From: Pomacea canaliculata
Lineage: Eukaryota; Mollusca; Gastropoda; Architaenioglossa; Ampullariidae
NCBI RefSeq assembly: GCF_003073045.1
Contig: NC_037600.1
Span: 15,640,352 to 15,704,351, forward strand
Length of the DNA: 64,000 nucleotides
Direction of reading: 5' to 3'
A program made the position numbers and the translations under genes. The notes beneath the pieces were generated by a model. The model made no database searches, had not been told where the DNA came from, and saw nothing but the letters and a program-made list of their open reading frames with translations. Within the stretch, counting starts at the first letter, position 1. Each line of letters opens with the position of its first letter. This document shows positions 1 through 13,195 of the stretch, piece by piece.

Positions 1-3000
1 TAGAATATGTTTTCGTAATTAAATATTATTTCTGCCAGTAAAGGTAATTAAAGAAGTTAACTGTTATCGTTTAAATAGTTTGTATTTATGAGAGGAGTTT
101 ATTGAGCATTATCTTTTGAAAGTCGTTGAACAGGACCAGTACAAGGTCATCAACATGAAATATTTGGCAATGAAGGTGTAGTAGACAGCGCTCCTACACT
201 ATCAAGATGTGGCTACAACCGGTGACATGTTCTGGGAAATCTCCTCCCCCACCTCAGAGACACTCGTCATTGTTTCATCTTATTTCATCGGGCGCCTATT
301 TTTAGGGGTTAGACACTTTTGTCAAAGTTGAGATCGAAAAACTTTGCCATTGTTTCACGATGCAAATTAAGTTGTAAATTTGTTTAAACAGCACTCGTGG
401 TTTTAATGTGACGCATGCGCAGCTCAGGGTCCGATCCACGTGTCAGGCGAATGTCGAGGCACATAGCATCGTCTTATTTAAATTAATAATCATAATAATA
501 TATGTACATGTAACGGTCAACATCACGACCAAGATCGCACTCTGTGGGCAGACCAATAATGATAAATGAAAGATAATAGCCAGTCGACAGTGAGGTACGT
601 ACAGACACACAAAACAACATAAAGATGGGGTACAAGAGTAGAGCATAAGGCAATGAATGAAGATATAAAAAAAATCTATACAATAAAAAAATCATCGATT
701 TCGTCTATTATCACTTATTTAAATAATAAATTTCTACTAAAAATACTAACAAGAGCTATGTATCTTAGGGAAAAAGTATAGATAATGACCCATGCACTGA
801 CCCATCTGTAGTTTTTGTCGCCACACTGTTTTGATAATACAAGGAGTGAACACGTCCTCTGGTTCCTTTATCAAGTTGAGACCAGCCTGTCGGACTGGAG
901 ACATGGCGGCATTCTCGAAAGGAGCTTTTAGTTCCTGTAAAGTCCGGAATGTCATCGGAATAGTGCATGACTGGAACTCCTCCTGTAACAGCACATTGTT
1001 AGAGTTTAGCAAATATGGATGATTCTAGAAGGTCAAATTAGTGTTCCACAGACTGACAAACTTTGTTGAAAAAAATTAACATCATGAAATATTGTTTGTT
1101 GAAATATTAAAATGTAAGTTCCTTTCACACATTCGAATATGTGTAAGTCGAAATGTTAAGTATAAGTGCAAGACGATCGACGAAGACATATTTGGATTTT
1201 TTTGGAGAGTTTATATGTTTGACTTACTGTTGTTATTATGCCCTCGGCATACAGCTCTGTCCAGGCCAAATCAAAGTGAGTCCACACGTCGTTAGCGTGT
1301 TCCTCCGGATAGCTAATGGTGTCCGTTACAGAAATGTTCGTGTTTCCAGACAGTAAGGTGTTATTCCACATGTTGGTGGCGCACTGCGTCACGAAAAGAA
1401 GTCCGCCTACAGAACACATGTTATAACAGATTCATTATCTCATTAGTCATTGAATTTTACAACCTATCATTCTGACAAGTGTCATTGTTGTCACCGTGAG
1501 CTAATGGCAGCGACATAACAATGATTTCTTAATATTACACATTTCTTTGGTACATCCGTGTACATAATCTGGAGTCAAGCATCCATCTCACCCGGTTTGA
1601 GTTCTGCTGCTCTGTGGAGGAGGAACGTCTGCCAGTCACGTGCTGCAGCCTCGTGATGAGCTCGCAACTCCTCTTGTGATGTCGACCGCCAGGGGAACAT
1701 TGTATTGGAACATCTCACGTAACTGAACACAACAATTACTTCATCTATATTCTTGCATATAAATTTATTAGAAAAATGTAGCTTTGAATAGCAAAGGGAA
1801 GTATGACAAAAAATGAGAAATAATAGAACAACCGTTAGGTGCCAGTGAATAAAAAAAATCTTTGAAAGAGGTTCAAGGTGGAAGTCGGCATTATGACCTG
1901 ATTATAATTGGGTTACAGAGAGAGTGGAAGGGAAACAATCCTTTTTTCTCGATATGTATGATATGCTTAGTCACTCTGAATGCAGATGTCCACCACTTTC
2001 TCGAGTTTCCACTACTATGTATACTTTTGAACTAATCTTATGCTGTTTTTCCTATTTTAGTGGTAATATATATTAAAGTGTACAGTTTTTAAATATTTAC
2101 GAGAGAAATTGTATGTGCCTACGTAAATAAAACTTATTTTGTGTTTTAACAAGTGTCAATGCAAAGTGATATTTTTATGTTATTGTTGGACCAAAAACCT
2201 GTTTCCTGATAATGATTAAGATATTGTGCATTTTTCTATTGTAATTATCAAAATATCGTTTTTGTTCGTTTGTTTGTTTTTATTTGAGCAGTTGGTGTCA
2301 CAGATGGTCAGTTTGTCTCCGACTCACCTGTCGTCACTCAAATAATGCACGGCCATGAAGGAGATAATGACATCACAGGTGTTGTCAGGTACACACTGCT
2401 TGTAGAAGTTAGTGCCACAGACCATGGGGAACACATTGTTTAACTTGGATAGGTATGATGTTTCGCCTAAAATGCAAAAAAAGACCCACAAAAATAATAC
2501 TTCAAGTTGTCTTTACAGATACAGGTACATGCTATATATGAACTGAAATTATAGGTTTAAATTGTGAAAGTCATTGACCTAACATTACCTTAACATTACA
2601 AGGCATTACCATAACATTACAAGGCATTACCATAAATTGTTTTGAAGAGGCTGTTGTAGTCGTTGGATGGGTGGTCTTCGTACAACACCTGGATCTTCAG
2701 GTCGGGTCCATGTTTGTTTCGCAAGTGGTCTGAAACAATAAATAGTTTCAATTCATTTAGTTAATAACAATTTTAAAATACGGAAGACAGTATTTTTGTC
2801 ATCAATTGTAATTATTTTTCTTAATTTTTTTTTTTTTCAAATATAACGATTTTTTACAATGTGGGACGCATCTTGCGAATCACTATAACAGAGGCTCTTG
2901 CGTAGAAGGAGGTTAATTCCAAGTTGCTTATTCATTTACTCAACAAGGAGGTGTTAGTACATACAGATGTTTTTATCCTGAGACTAAAATAACCCTCATT

Positions 3001-4369
3001 ACCCTCAATTAACTTAAAAAAAGCAATTAACTTAGATTGACAGCCACCGTCCGTTCATTCTTATCGCTTATTTTCTGTCGACTAAACTATTCTTACCATA
3101 TGTTGTGGTAAATCAGCTCTCGACATCTCTAACATCCATAACATAAGAACGGTCATGAAATTCCATGATGTCGTATATCCTAATTCTCGGTCACTGTCTC
3201 ACTGTCTAAAAGTGTTCACATATTAGCCAGGTCACTGAATAAATTTTGAAGTTGACCTTTTTTTTTCTCTGTGTGATGCGTAAAAATATCTTCCACAGAT
3301 TTCATTGCTGACATTACCTGGAACTTTATGTGTACTTCTACCTGCGTGAGTAGACTAATTACTTACGTGACCCATCATAAACTAGCTGATTGACTGTAAT
3401 AAGAAATAATAATTTACGCTTATAAGTGATGGGAACAATTGCTGCTGGTCTGTGTACTTACCAATGATCCTGTGTATGAGTCGTAGAGACACTGACCCAT
3501 CGCATGTTCCATAGTCACCAATGGTGAACACGCCTTTTGGTGAAGGTACGGGTATGGAATCTAGAAAACCAAGCAATTGCAAGCAAGTTATTGAGGTGAA
3601 AATTCGTTGATTTCTTTAACCGTGAGCCACTGACGAGGTGGAATTATCTGACTGACTGGCAAAGTGGAAATTCTCGACAAAGGGTACTACCACTGTTCAT
3701 GCGTTTTTCTTACCTTGGTAGAGGGTGAGGAGAGAAATTCATTCACAACTTGGCTCGTGGAAAGTATTCTTCTGAATTACTTATACGTCGAAGCACTAAA
3801 CTATACTTCTAAGATATATATTTTCTATCTTAAATCTTGAAAAACGTTGGCATGTGTGAGAACAACCACTCATAATACTTTCACTCTAAAGAGAAAGAGA
3901 GAGAGAGAAACATTTAAGTTTAGAACTCTAAGTGGATATGATAAGATATGGTGGTAAATACAGACTTCAGAAATATTGCTCACATATTTTTACGCTATGC
4001 ATGTAGATGGGCTGCACGTAGTATATATTTATTTTGTAGAAACGAGATAAGAAAACGGAGAAGCACAAAATCGTTGACTCACTTACCTATATGAGATAAA
4101 ACAAAATCTTCACAGATGTCAGTGATTGGTTTTGACAGTCTTCCGAGACTTTCCTCATAGTAGCCAGAACCTGGCTGCCAGAAGTATTGAAAGGAAGGTG
4201 TCTTGATGTCTGTGGTATTGTCTGACATCTGTCTTCGTGTCCCAGACGTCCTCGCGCCGTCTGATGCTCTCCTTCCTGACGGAACTGATGACAGTGACAC
4301 GGGATGTAGACATGGCCACCGGCAAACACCAGTCGTGTTCACAAGACGGGGCAGCACAGTCTTCAACAT
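1..4369 (-). CDS. SABATH-family carboxyl methyltransferase, copy A (3' end outside window)
   Basis: Predicted to transfer a methyl group from S-adenosylmethionine to the carboxyl group of a small acid. Seven exons are visible on the minus strand: 4369-4087, 3560-3462, 2729-2631, 2466-2328, 1722-1592, 1406-1228 and 982-802, all open and joined by GT-AG introns in phases 1,1,1,2,1,0. Exon 8 should lie beyond position 1, since its partner E has it 780 bases after exon 7. The ATG at 4369 starts a basic N-terminus (MLKTVLPRLV) without acidic residues until about residue 37, which resembles a mitochondrial presequence. Family signs are FQYFWQPGSGYY in exon 1, FTIGDYGTCDGS in exon 2 (the SAM loop, plant ADLGCSSGPN), YEDHPSNDYNSLF in exon 3 (plant LNDLPGNDFN) and FLLHRAAELK followed by GGLLFVTQ across exons 5-6 (plant FLxxRxxEL-GGxMVL). 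The family call is firm. The substrate and location are unknown. This is the inverted partner of copy E. Confidence 0.85.
362..765. other. Insertion of about 400 bases present in the left arm only
   Basis: Within intron 7 of copy A, the bases between about 362 and 765 have no counterpart in the matching intron of copy E, where the flanking sequences join directly near 35840-35870. The insert is AT-rich, has no convincing coding frame, and I do not recognise it as a named element. Boundaries are approximate because the flanks are slightly diverged. Confidence 0.55.
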
Positions 4370-6056
4370 GTTTCTAGAGTGAACGAAGAAAGCTGAACAC
4401 TAACCTAGTGTACACATGAATATGTCGGTAGGGAATATTTGATGAGATTTCCACTGTTGTGGAATATATAGACTGTCTGAAGATAAAATCATGCATGATT
4501 AAAAACCTGAGCTAACAAGGGCAAGGGATTTTTTTAGATAGTGTATCATCACAGCCTCAACCACCCATTCATATCGACTGTAAGAACATCAAACCCTTAC
4601 AAATCATCCTTGACCTGGGTGTTGTTGATGTTAAAATATAGTACATCGCAGTTATTGTTTTTAATTTTGATTTTATTTTAGTGGCATTGACCTGCACTTG
4701 CTGATGGTGTCCTCAGCATTAAAACAAACTGTTTACTTGCCTGCGGCCTTTAATTTTTTTTATCTGCTGATTTAAACTGTTATCGGTCAGTCTTCTCTCA
4801 ACAACTCACTGAAGGTTTCTTCGTTTGTACTTCCTTTCCACCATCGCTATACAGTCACATGTTTAAATGAGATGTCTCTCTGCTTGGTGATCATGTAGAT
4901 AAATATTTTGACTGTGTTGTCTACATTCTTGATTACTGATTGATTAATTGTGTTTTTGACAAATGACTGTATGATCTGAAGATAAGCTTTGACCAGCATC
5001 TTCCCTAGAGTTTTGTTTGAAGTACTAGAAGTCATCTTTAGAACAACTTTTTAAAAACTTATTTATTGAGTTTATTTATTAAATTCTTTGTAAGCTTGCC
5101 GTTAGTGCCGGGCTATGGTGTTATATCAGTTCACGTTATTATTATTGTTTGTTCAAAGAAAACACTTCAATCAACAGGGGATTTGGCATGACAAAAGGAC
5201 TGCGACAAGTGGAATAGAGAGAAAAGGTTTCAAGAGCTAATAAAAGTGATGTGATATGTTGGCTTTAGGAGGATGAATGTTGATACTAATCAGGCTACAG
5301 GTGTTGATTGAAGGTACTGATGTCCTCATTTCCTAGTCACGAATTCTGGATGCCTTTGATCTCGATAGTGGAAAATCACTATACCACCTGTGTGTGTGTG
5401 TATTTATATGTGTATGTTTATCTGTGTGAACTTTTCGAACCTTTAAAATCTGTGAAAGAAAACTAAATCTGTAATTAATTTGCAAAAACAAATGATGAGC
5501 TTCAGAGACTGTTAGCAGGTGTAGTCTACAGGTAACAAGTGGAAACGATTTTGGCTGAGTAATAAAACAGCCAAAACCTCAGGTATACAGTTTAAATAAA
5601 AGTAACAAAGAAACAACAAAGTCAGCATAGAATCACGAATGAGACAAAAAATTAGAAAAATAATCCAAAACAAAATAATACAAAACAAAATCCCCCAAAT
5701 GCCAAAATGTCAGTCCCCTAAAGCCAGTTAGGAAAAGCTTGCAAAAAGTTTACATAAGCCTTACTCAATTGCTCATCTAACCATCATTCCTGAAGACCAT
5801 TAGTACAAACTGTGATATGTTCAATAATTACACAATAGTTAGATATGTCTAAGAAAAATGATGAAATAAGAGTTTTAATTAATAAGAAAAGTGCAGCGAC
5901 TGTATGTAAATATCTTTGTGTCAACGTGGACTGGTGATGATCTAAATAAATGGAAACTATTCCTATAGATAATGGTAATGAAAACTTGACTTTATGAAGT
6001 GTGGAAGTTCAACAATGTGTTTTATTGTTCGTAAGAAGCATCTAATTGCAGATTGC
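4370..6056. other. Intergenic DNA between copies A and B
   Basis: I find no gene here. The stretch is AT-rich, with a short TG microsatellite near 5388-5404. It mirrors 30657-32650, where the right arm carries about 280 extra bases. Directly upstream of copy A (4373-4415) lies the 5' flank conserved between copies A, B, D and E. Confidence 0.6.
6021..6026 (-). promoter_or_regulatory. Polyadenylation signal of copy B
   Basis: AATAAA read on the minus strand about 30 bases after the stop codon of copy B. The mirrored copy D has the same signal at 30687-30692. Confidence 0.5.
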
Positions 6057-7984
6057 TCATTTTAATTTCTGTGCGACAAGCCCCCTTATGAATGGTTCGC
6101 TTTGGAAAGTCTCTGGATTCAAAGTGGACACTTGTTTAATGAAACGCTCGTAGAACTGTTCCAATATGGACGATTGTTCCTCAGCAGTTCGTGTTTTTCT
6201 CAAGGTATTTCTCAAGGTGGCCTCTACGGGCAATCGCAAGGCATTTATGAGAAGAAATGCAAACAGCTTTCTGTCCTCAACACCATCTGTAAAAATATAA
6301 ATATCACTCAATAAACATTCACGATCGTAAATACAACACCTTGATATGTTTTAGAAAATAGACAGTCATCGTTTATTGCATAGTTTATTATATAAACTTT
6401 GTGATCATTTTAAAGTGTACAACAAAACAGTGTATACAATTAAATCATTGTTTTTATTGTATTTGCTACTCGTTTGTGCTGTAATTTTCTTGTAAAATTC
6501 TTCACGCTAAGCATTTTAGGTAGAGAAACTGAAGATAGTGTGAACTGTATTTTTAACTGACCCATGTGTAGTTTTTCTCGCCACATTTGTTTGATACTGC
6601 AAGGAAGATAAAAGTCTTCTGGACCCTTCAGTAAGTTCAGGCCAGCTTGTCTTACTAGAGACATGTTGCCATTCTCGAACGGATCTTTTATTTCCTGTGA
6701 ATTCCTAAATGCTATTGAAGAAGTGCAGGACTCGAACTCCTCCTGTAACAACATATTGTTAGTTTGTAGTCAACATTAATTATGCATCAATGAAACTTTT
6801 TCATGTAAAAATACTTCTCCGTGTCTTGCCGACCTTAATGAAAAGCATCATCATAAAAAGTAGATCACTGTTCAAAAGTAGAAAGACTGTTCTGTGTACT
6901 ATCAAAATTTGTGTTCTTTTAGGAAGGAGTGAAATTCTAGTGTAAGCACAACATTAAGTACTGTTTGTTATGTTTTAGGTTTGACTCACTGTTGTTGTTA
7001 TGCCCTCTTTATGCAAATTGTCCCAGGCCAAATCCATAGAAGCCGAAACGTCCCTAGCACATTCTAGTGTGTTGTCCATAACAGAAATGTTGGTATTACG
7101 AGAGTTTGATGTGTTTATATCCAGGTTTGTAGTCGGCTGTGTCACAAAAATAAGTCCACCTGCAAAAAAAGACAAACAACGAAACAGACATTTTTTTCTT
7201 GAATATATTGTGTCCTTGTCTCATGTTTATGTAGCCGCATAATAATTGACTCATTGTTGTCTTATTGATCACTAATGTTACATCATCGCAGCTACACTCA
7301 TTTTCGATTTATACATAATCCACATCAACCTTTGACGGATTGACAGTGTTATGATCATCCTGACAAATGTCATCTTATCCCATCAACATCATGGTTTCTT
7401 CACAATCCTCAGTTTGCCATCGGCACCTAACCTCGTGTAAAAAATTCTAACCACCCACTCACCTTGTTTGAGTTCTGCTGCTCTCAGAAGGAGAAACTTC
7501 TTCCAGTCACGTGCTGAAGCCTCGTGGTGAGCTCGCAGCTCTTCTTCCGATGTCGACCGCCAGGGAAAAAGTGTTTTGGAGCATCTCACGTAACTGAAGA
7601 GCAGTTATTTAGTCTATATTCTTGCATATAAATCAATCGAAAACAATTAGCCTTCAATAGCATCATCTGTACCAAAACAGAAAAAGCAAAAAAATTAAGA
7701 TCCTGTCTGTGCCAGTTAAAAAAAGTAATTTATAGACTTAAAAAGGGTCATTCAATGTACCAAGATAGCAGTCGTCAAAAAGTTATTAGAATGTGGTTAG
7801 AAATAAAACAACGGTTTCTCTGTCTCTCTCTATATATATTTTGTTATACATAATGATGATAAAACATTCTCAATATGTATATTACATTATAAAAATCTGA
7901 ATGCAGACAGATTTCCCTCCTCGGGAGTGTCTACTTATATGTCCAGTGGTACGTTTGAACTCATACTTTCTTCTTTTTTTCTCA

Positions 7985-8167
7985 GGCCGTCTGGTGGCGC
8001 AAAGGTTACCGCCTGTCACGAAGACAGCAAGGACTGGTTGACCTGGGTTCAGCTCTTGTCTCAGGTACGCTTTTTGTTATCTGAATATGATATCTGTTTA
8101 CAGGGCAGGCTGCCTTGCCATGATTAGATGCTGGGTCGGCGTAAAACACTAATACTCCCCCTCTCCT
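7985..8167 (+). mobile_element. tRNA-derived SINE (left-arm copy)
   Basis: The head matches a tRNA gene's internal promoter: an A-box-like TGGTGGCGCAAAGG near 7992-8005 and a B-box-like GGGTTCAGCTCTTG near 8045-8058. It is followed by a non-tRNA body and a C-rich tail ending near 8167. It lies in intron 4 of copy B. The same insertion is at 28560-28729 in inverse orientation in the matching intron of copy D, so it predates the split of the two arms. Confidence 0.65.
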
Positions 8168-10009
8168 ATTTTGAGACTGTATCAATGTCTGGAAGCGTGT
8201 AGTCAGTTTATAGCCTGTGCTAATATTTTATGGTCAATGTGATGTTTTTATCTTAGATATTTTATATCTGATATTAAATTGTATTTTCTTTTTAAATGTA
8301 TTTTTTTATTTCAGATTTACTGTTGGCTGGTTTGTATTGTTTTCAAAAATTTTGAGTTGCTTTCTGCAGAGAAAATTTCCTGACGTTTCCAGGTCTTGAA
8401 AACAGATCATACAGAGTGTCTCGAGATAAGATCTGAACGTCTAGGGCCTCTAACTTCAGGGTGACAAGAGAGATTTTTAGCTACTGTGTCCTGCGCGACT
8501 CACCTCTCGTTCACTCAAATACTGCACGCCATGAAGGAGACAATGACATCAACAGGTGTTGTCAGGTACACACTGCTTGTAGAAGTTAGTGCCACATGCC
8601 TTTCATGGGGAACACACGTTGCTGAACTTGGACAGGTATGAATGTTTCACCTAATTTAGTTTCTGGGGTAAAACAGCTCAATATGATAAAACTGCATGTT
8701 GTCTTTATTGATGAATATACTTATTATATAAAGGGTAATTAGAGATTTACGAAATTACGAAAGGCAACTGATCTAAGAAAAATAAAATCGTTACCTTTCA
8801 TCCTACAAAGAATTACCGTAAATTGTTTTAAAGAGGCTGTTGTAGTCCGGCGAGAGTGGTTGAATGGATGGTCTTCGTACAACACCTGAATCTTCAGGTC
8901 GGGTCCATGTTTGATTTCTTAAGTGTTCTAACAAATTGTAATAATATATTAGCTTTAGAATTAATTTCATTAAGTTAATCAAAAGTGCATAAAATGCTTA
9001 TCATTCAGTTCTTTGTCAGTCGTAATTAACTACATCCTATGTTTTTGCTGTCTGAATATAACAAGGCTTACAGACAATGTGGTTCTTATTTTGCCCAATC
9101 ACAATAATGAGGTTTTCTGAGGACAATGGAGTCAATAGTTTCTTTTTCTGATATTATGGCGCGTTAACATGAGAGAAAAGAGAGAACAGCTACCATTCAT
9201 TTTTATGTAAATTATATCTTCCATTTGTAGAGGGCCGTAGTCACATCGTTGTCTGATAAATCAACACCTGACAGCTGTGGTATTCTTACCATAAAAATGC
9301 GTCTAAATTGACCGAACATTGTGTCATACATCTCTAACCATGTGCATTGTCGCAATGTCTAAAATTCTTTATAGATAAGCCATGTCACGGAATAAATTTT
9401 AAAGACTTGCTTCTTTGTGTAGGCGTCAACGATATCTTTCAAATATATATAACTATTAAAATTATCTTGTGCACTCTGTGCGTATTGTCTATTCTTTCTA
9501 AATAGACGTATAACACGTTATAAACTAGTTAATTGATAATAAATATTTATGTTAATAACTAAATAGTAACAGTTACTTTTACAAGGACCCAAACTACTGG
9601 TTTCTGTACTTGCCAATGATCTTGTGTATCAGTCGTAGAGACACCGACCCATCGCACGTTCCATAGTCACCAATGGTGAACACGCCTTTTGGTGAAGACA
9701 CCGGCACTAAATCTTAAGGATGCAAGTAAATTTGTTTGGGTTAAAATTTGTTTAACTCCTGCTCTAATTTTTCAGCCGCCGAGCAGGTGTAATTGTTTAC
9801 CTGATTGATAAAAAGGTATAAGTGCGATTCCTGAAGCGACAAGGTGTCGTTGATGTCCGCACATAAACTTTAGTGGGGTTAGATCGGCGAGGAGGGAAGT
9901 TAGAATTAAAACAAGAAATATTTAACTATCAATTTAACGAATAAAGCATCTGGCAAATCGAATGATTAATATACAACGCAGCATAGCAGCAGTCTTCAAA
10001 AAAAAGCAA

Positions 10010-10420
10010 CAACAACAACAGCAGCACACAACAACAACCCAATACAGTTAACAACAACCAACAACAACGACGACGACGAGGCAACAAACAATGCATCTTT
10101 TTTAGAGGGGGGGGGGGCCCCTTCAGTTTAACTGATTGCTAAGAGCGAAAGTGCTTTACTACAAATGATAGAAAAACATTCACATCACAAATATCCAGTG
10201 TACTGCGGATTGCCCCCGGTCGTCAATTAAGCCTGCAATGTCCCTCCCTCTGAATGACCACTCACATTGTTTGCTCCGCCCCACACACCTGCGTCTAGTG
10301 TCCAGCGCCGAACACCCACTCGCTCAGTCACAGGCGAGACACCACATACCTATCGAATCTTTAATGAACGTAGACCACATCGAAGACTAAATGAACAGTA
10401 CAAATATGAAGTTTAATGAC
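10010..10420. other. Insertion of about 400 bases present in the left arm only
   Basis: Compared with the right arm near 26780-26900, the left arm has additional sequence here within intron 1 of copy B. It starts with CAA/CAG/ACG-rich simple repeat (about 10005-10090), includes a G13 run followed by C4 (10107-10123), and continues with a GC-richer non-coding stretch. No element type is recognised. Edges are approximate. Confidence 0.5.
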
Positions 10421-10773
10421 ATGTAGATAAAAAAATGGGAAAATATATAGACACATAAAAACATACGATTAAAAAAAACCTCCATATTAGATGATTAGAT
10501 GAGAAGAAAAATAAAAAAAACAACAACACACACAGATAACTACCCCACGCCAAGTAAGAGATAAAGCACGAAGTAAGGGAGATAACAATAATAATAAAAC
10601 ATCGCGGCACAGGGCTGTCAGAGTTCTTGCCCCTGAAGCCTAAGGACTAACTGTGGGCCCCCTCCGCAGGCACAAAAAATGTCTGACACGCGACATTCAC
10701 ATATGCGAAATTACAAACAGAATTACACCAATTATCGAGTATAACAGATACACTCAATTCTACAAAAGACAAG

Positions 10774-10965
10774 GGAGTGGGGGAAATTGGTTTTTTACGC
10801 CGTGTCAGCAACTAAGGCTATATTACGGCAAGCAGCCAGCCCTGTAAACAGATGTCACGTGCAGAGAAAGAACAGCGTGCCCGAGACGAGAAATGAACTC
10901 AGGGCAGCCAACCTTCACTGTATTGGTGACAGGCGCTAACCGTTGCGCCACCGGACCGCTCCCTA
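10774..10965 (-). mobile_element. tRNA-derived SINE, second type copy (left arm)
   Basis: Read on the minus strand it begins with GGTCCGGTGGCGCAACGGTTAG (tRNA-like A-box head) and continues to a tail that ends in a C-rich run near 10774. A matching copy sits at 26147-26337 in the right arm. It lies in intron 1 of copy B. It is related to, but distinct from, the copy at 7985-8167. Confidence 0.65.
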
Positions 10966-11648
10966 CTGTACAAAAGACAAACCAAAAGACACAAGTTATA
11001 CACTTTCATGGTCAGTACAGGACCGCAATGAAGTCTCTGTTCTGAAAAAAAAAATGTAGAGCTGACTGTATATTATCAGACAAACTCACACATGACATGC
11101 CATGGCAGGACATGACATCGGACATAGGGGATATATACAAGACAAAAATTATTGGACCCAAGTATTGAACCCAAGTATTGGACACTTGCGGGAACCCATA
11201 TCTTTCAGTACAGAAGCATATGAGCTTGATATGTGTTGCATACACAGGACACAATAAAGAACGAATTTCATTGTCTAACGCATTGCATGAAATTAGTAGT
11301 GTTTCTAGGAGATTTACTATTTATGAAGGAGATAAGAAATTGAAGAAAATGCGCGTACAAGACTGTGTTACATACCTAAAGAGATAAACCAATCTTCACA
11401 GCAGTCAGTATAGATTGTGTTAGTCTCCCTAGACTTTTCCATAGTAACCAGAACCTGGTTGCCAGAAGTATTGAAATGGAGGTGTCGTGCCACCCGATGC
11501 CTTTTCTGACATCTTTTCTTGGTTGTGATGTCGCTACGCCATTTGATGTCCTTGACCTGACAGCATAGAGACAGTGACAGAGGATGTCACATCCACCGAC
11601 CAGGCGCAGTCTTGTTCCCAAGACGGGGCAAAGAACAGTCTGTAACAT

Positions 11649-12378
11649 GCTTCCCAAACTGAACGAAGCAAAAACTGAGCACTAAGCTGGATTTACTCAA
11701 GGGCAGCAAGTGAAAATGTTTGGACGAATCTTAACATTGTGTTATTTATGTGACCCGCCGCCATGAAATAGTCACAGCAGTTCGGCAGAGGAGGCCGCTA
11801 AAGGTGATAAGGGTCAACTTGTTTAGTTTTACCTTTTTGTGAAAATGAATTTCTTGGTCATTAAACAAAGGGGGAATTAAACCAACATCAAGGGCTTAGC
11901 ATCTGACCAATCCAATGGATTTACATAATTACTTCACTAAGGGTTCAGGGTCCGTGCATGTGGCCGGGAGGTTTCTGTTGGTGCTCCGGTCTCCCCTTGC
12001 CTCTCTACTCATAACGTTTATATTCCTTACTTTGTCACGAACAAACTTTAGGATATTTTATTGTTTTCTTTTGCATTAAATCTCACAAGTGGTCTGCCGA
12101 TAGTCTTTCTGTTTCGTTCACACGCGTACACTCACGCACGCACAGAGTGTTTTGTGTGCACGCAAAGAATCCTGGACGAGTCATTTTGTACAGGATATAA
12201 GACACGAACTTACACAATTAAGTCAAATGAGTTTATTCTGCTGGAGATGTACAAGCTGTGCTTAACAAGTTGTGACCAAAAAATTGACGTTCAGTAAACA
12301 CTTTTAAGTTCTAATTAAGCAAATTATTGAACCCATGTCTTAACTTTAAGACCCGGCAATAATAACAAGCAGTTTATT
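11649..12378. other. Intergenic DNA upstream of copy B
   Basis: No gene seen. Positions 11657-11690 carry the 5' flank also found before copies A, D and E. The rest mirrors 24798-25456. Confidence 0.55.
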
Positions 12379-13195
12379 AAATCAAATCAAATTAAATCAA
12401 GACTTTATTGTCTGTCGCAGGAGACCCAAGACAGAAATTTTCTTTTGCTCACACGGGCAGCATACATACTCATACAGACATCTAACGCACACATAATCAC
12501 TACTATCTGTTCATCATCTGCAGGCAAACAACTTTACAAATTTCATCTATTCATATATATTGGCCTGTGACAGAATCCCTGCATTCATTAATTATTTAGA
12601 TTGAGAGCTCGTCTTGTTTGTGCGAAAGAGAGGGCACATTCAACAAGTTGATGCTGGGTATAGGATGTCAGCACCCTCTTCTCTTCGAGACTGTGTTTGA
12701 TTCTCTAAATCCTTGTGTCTTTATTTAGGATGGGTGATGGCTTGCTGGCACGAAGACCTCTGGTAGCAGCTTTCCGTTACACGTGTCAGCTTTATAGCGC
12801 TGCCTGAGGGCAACAGCTGGAAGTTGTGATGGAGAGGAGGTGTGTTAGGTCAGAATCGATTTATGGTGCCATCCTTCTGGCTGCAATGAAGGTACGAGTC
12901 AGAAAAGTGCAGCTGTGATTACCAATAATTTTATTTGGCCTGGTGGATGACTCTGGCCAGCCTTGCTTGTCGTTGACGAGGAGCAGACCATACCAGACAG
13001 CGATGTTAAATGAGAAGATGCTCTCAACAAAGGAGACCTTTACACAGTCTCCAGCACCCAGAGCTGACGTGGAAGCTGGGTCTCATCAGAAGGTACAGCA
13101 TGCTTCTGTAGCACACTTGGTTCACGTGATCACTAAAGGAGGCTCCCGTCGATCTCACTACCAAGAGTACCTACACAGCAGCCTCTGCACCTTAA
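12379..13195 (-). mobile_element. LINE remnant, reverse-transcriptase C-terminal region and 3' tail (left arm)
   Basis: This is the minus-strand partner of 23984-24797. On the minus strand it ends in the TTTGATTTGATTT-type tail typical of L2/CR1-like retrotransposons (12379-12405). It also retains pieces matching the downstream part of the reverse transcriptase (an HQANKIIG-like stretch near 12925-12950). Frames are broken throughout, so it is a dead fragment. Its inner boundary is approximate. Confidence 0.65.

Larger units (their letters stand above)
6057..11648 (-). pseudogene. SABATH-family carboxyl methyltransferase, copy B (frameshifted as assembled)
   Basis: Eight exons on the minus strand: about 11648-11376, 9712-9614, 8927-8817, 8650-8504, 7593-7463, 7159-6990, 6742-6562 and 6286-6057 (stop TGA). 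Exons 2 and 5-8 have exactly the family lengths and are open. Exon 8 keeps the C-terminal segment DGVEDRKLFA...LVAQKLK. Exon 1 has 273 bases instead of 283, exon 3 has 111 instead of 99, and exon 4 has 147 instead of 139; each contains several one- to four-base indels relative to copy D, so the reading frame breaks. The indels cluster and look like uncorrected long-read error, but real decay cannot be excluded. The exon 2 donor is GC (9613-9612), whereas D has GT. Intron 1 holds a SINE. This is the inverted partner of copy D. Confidence 0.75.
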
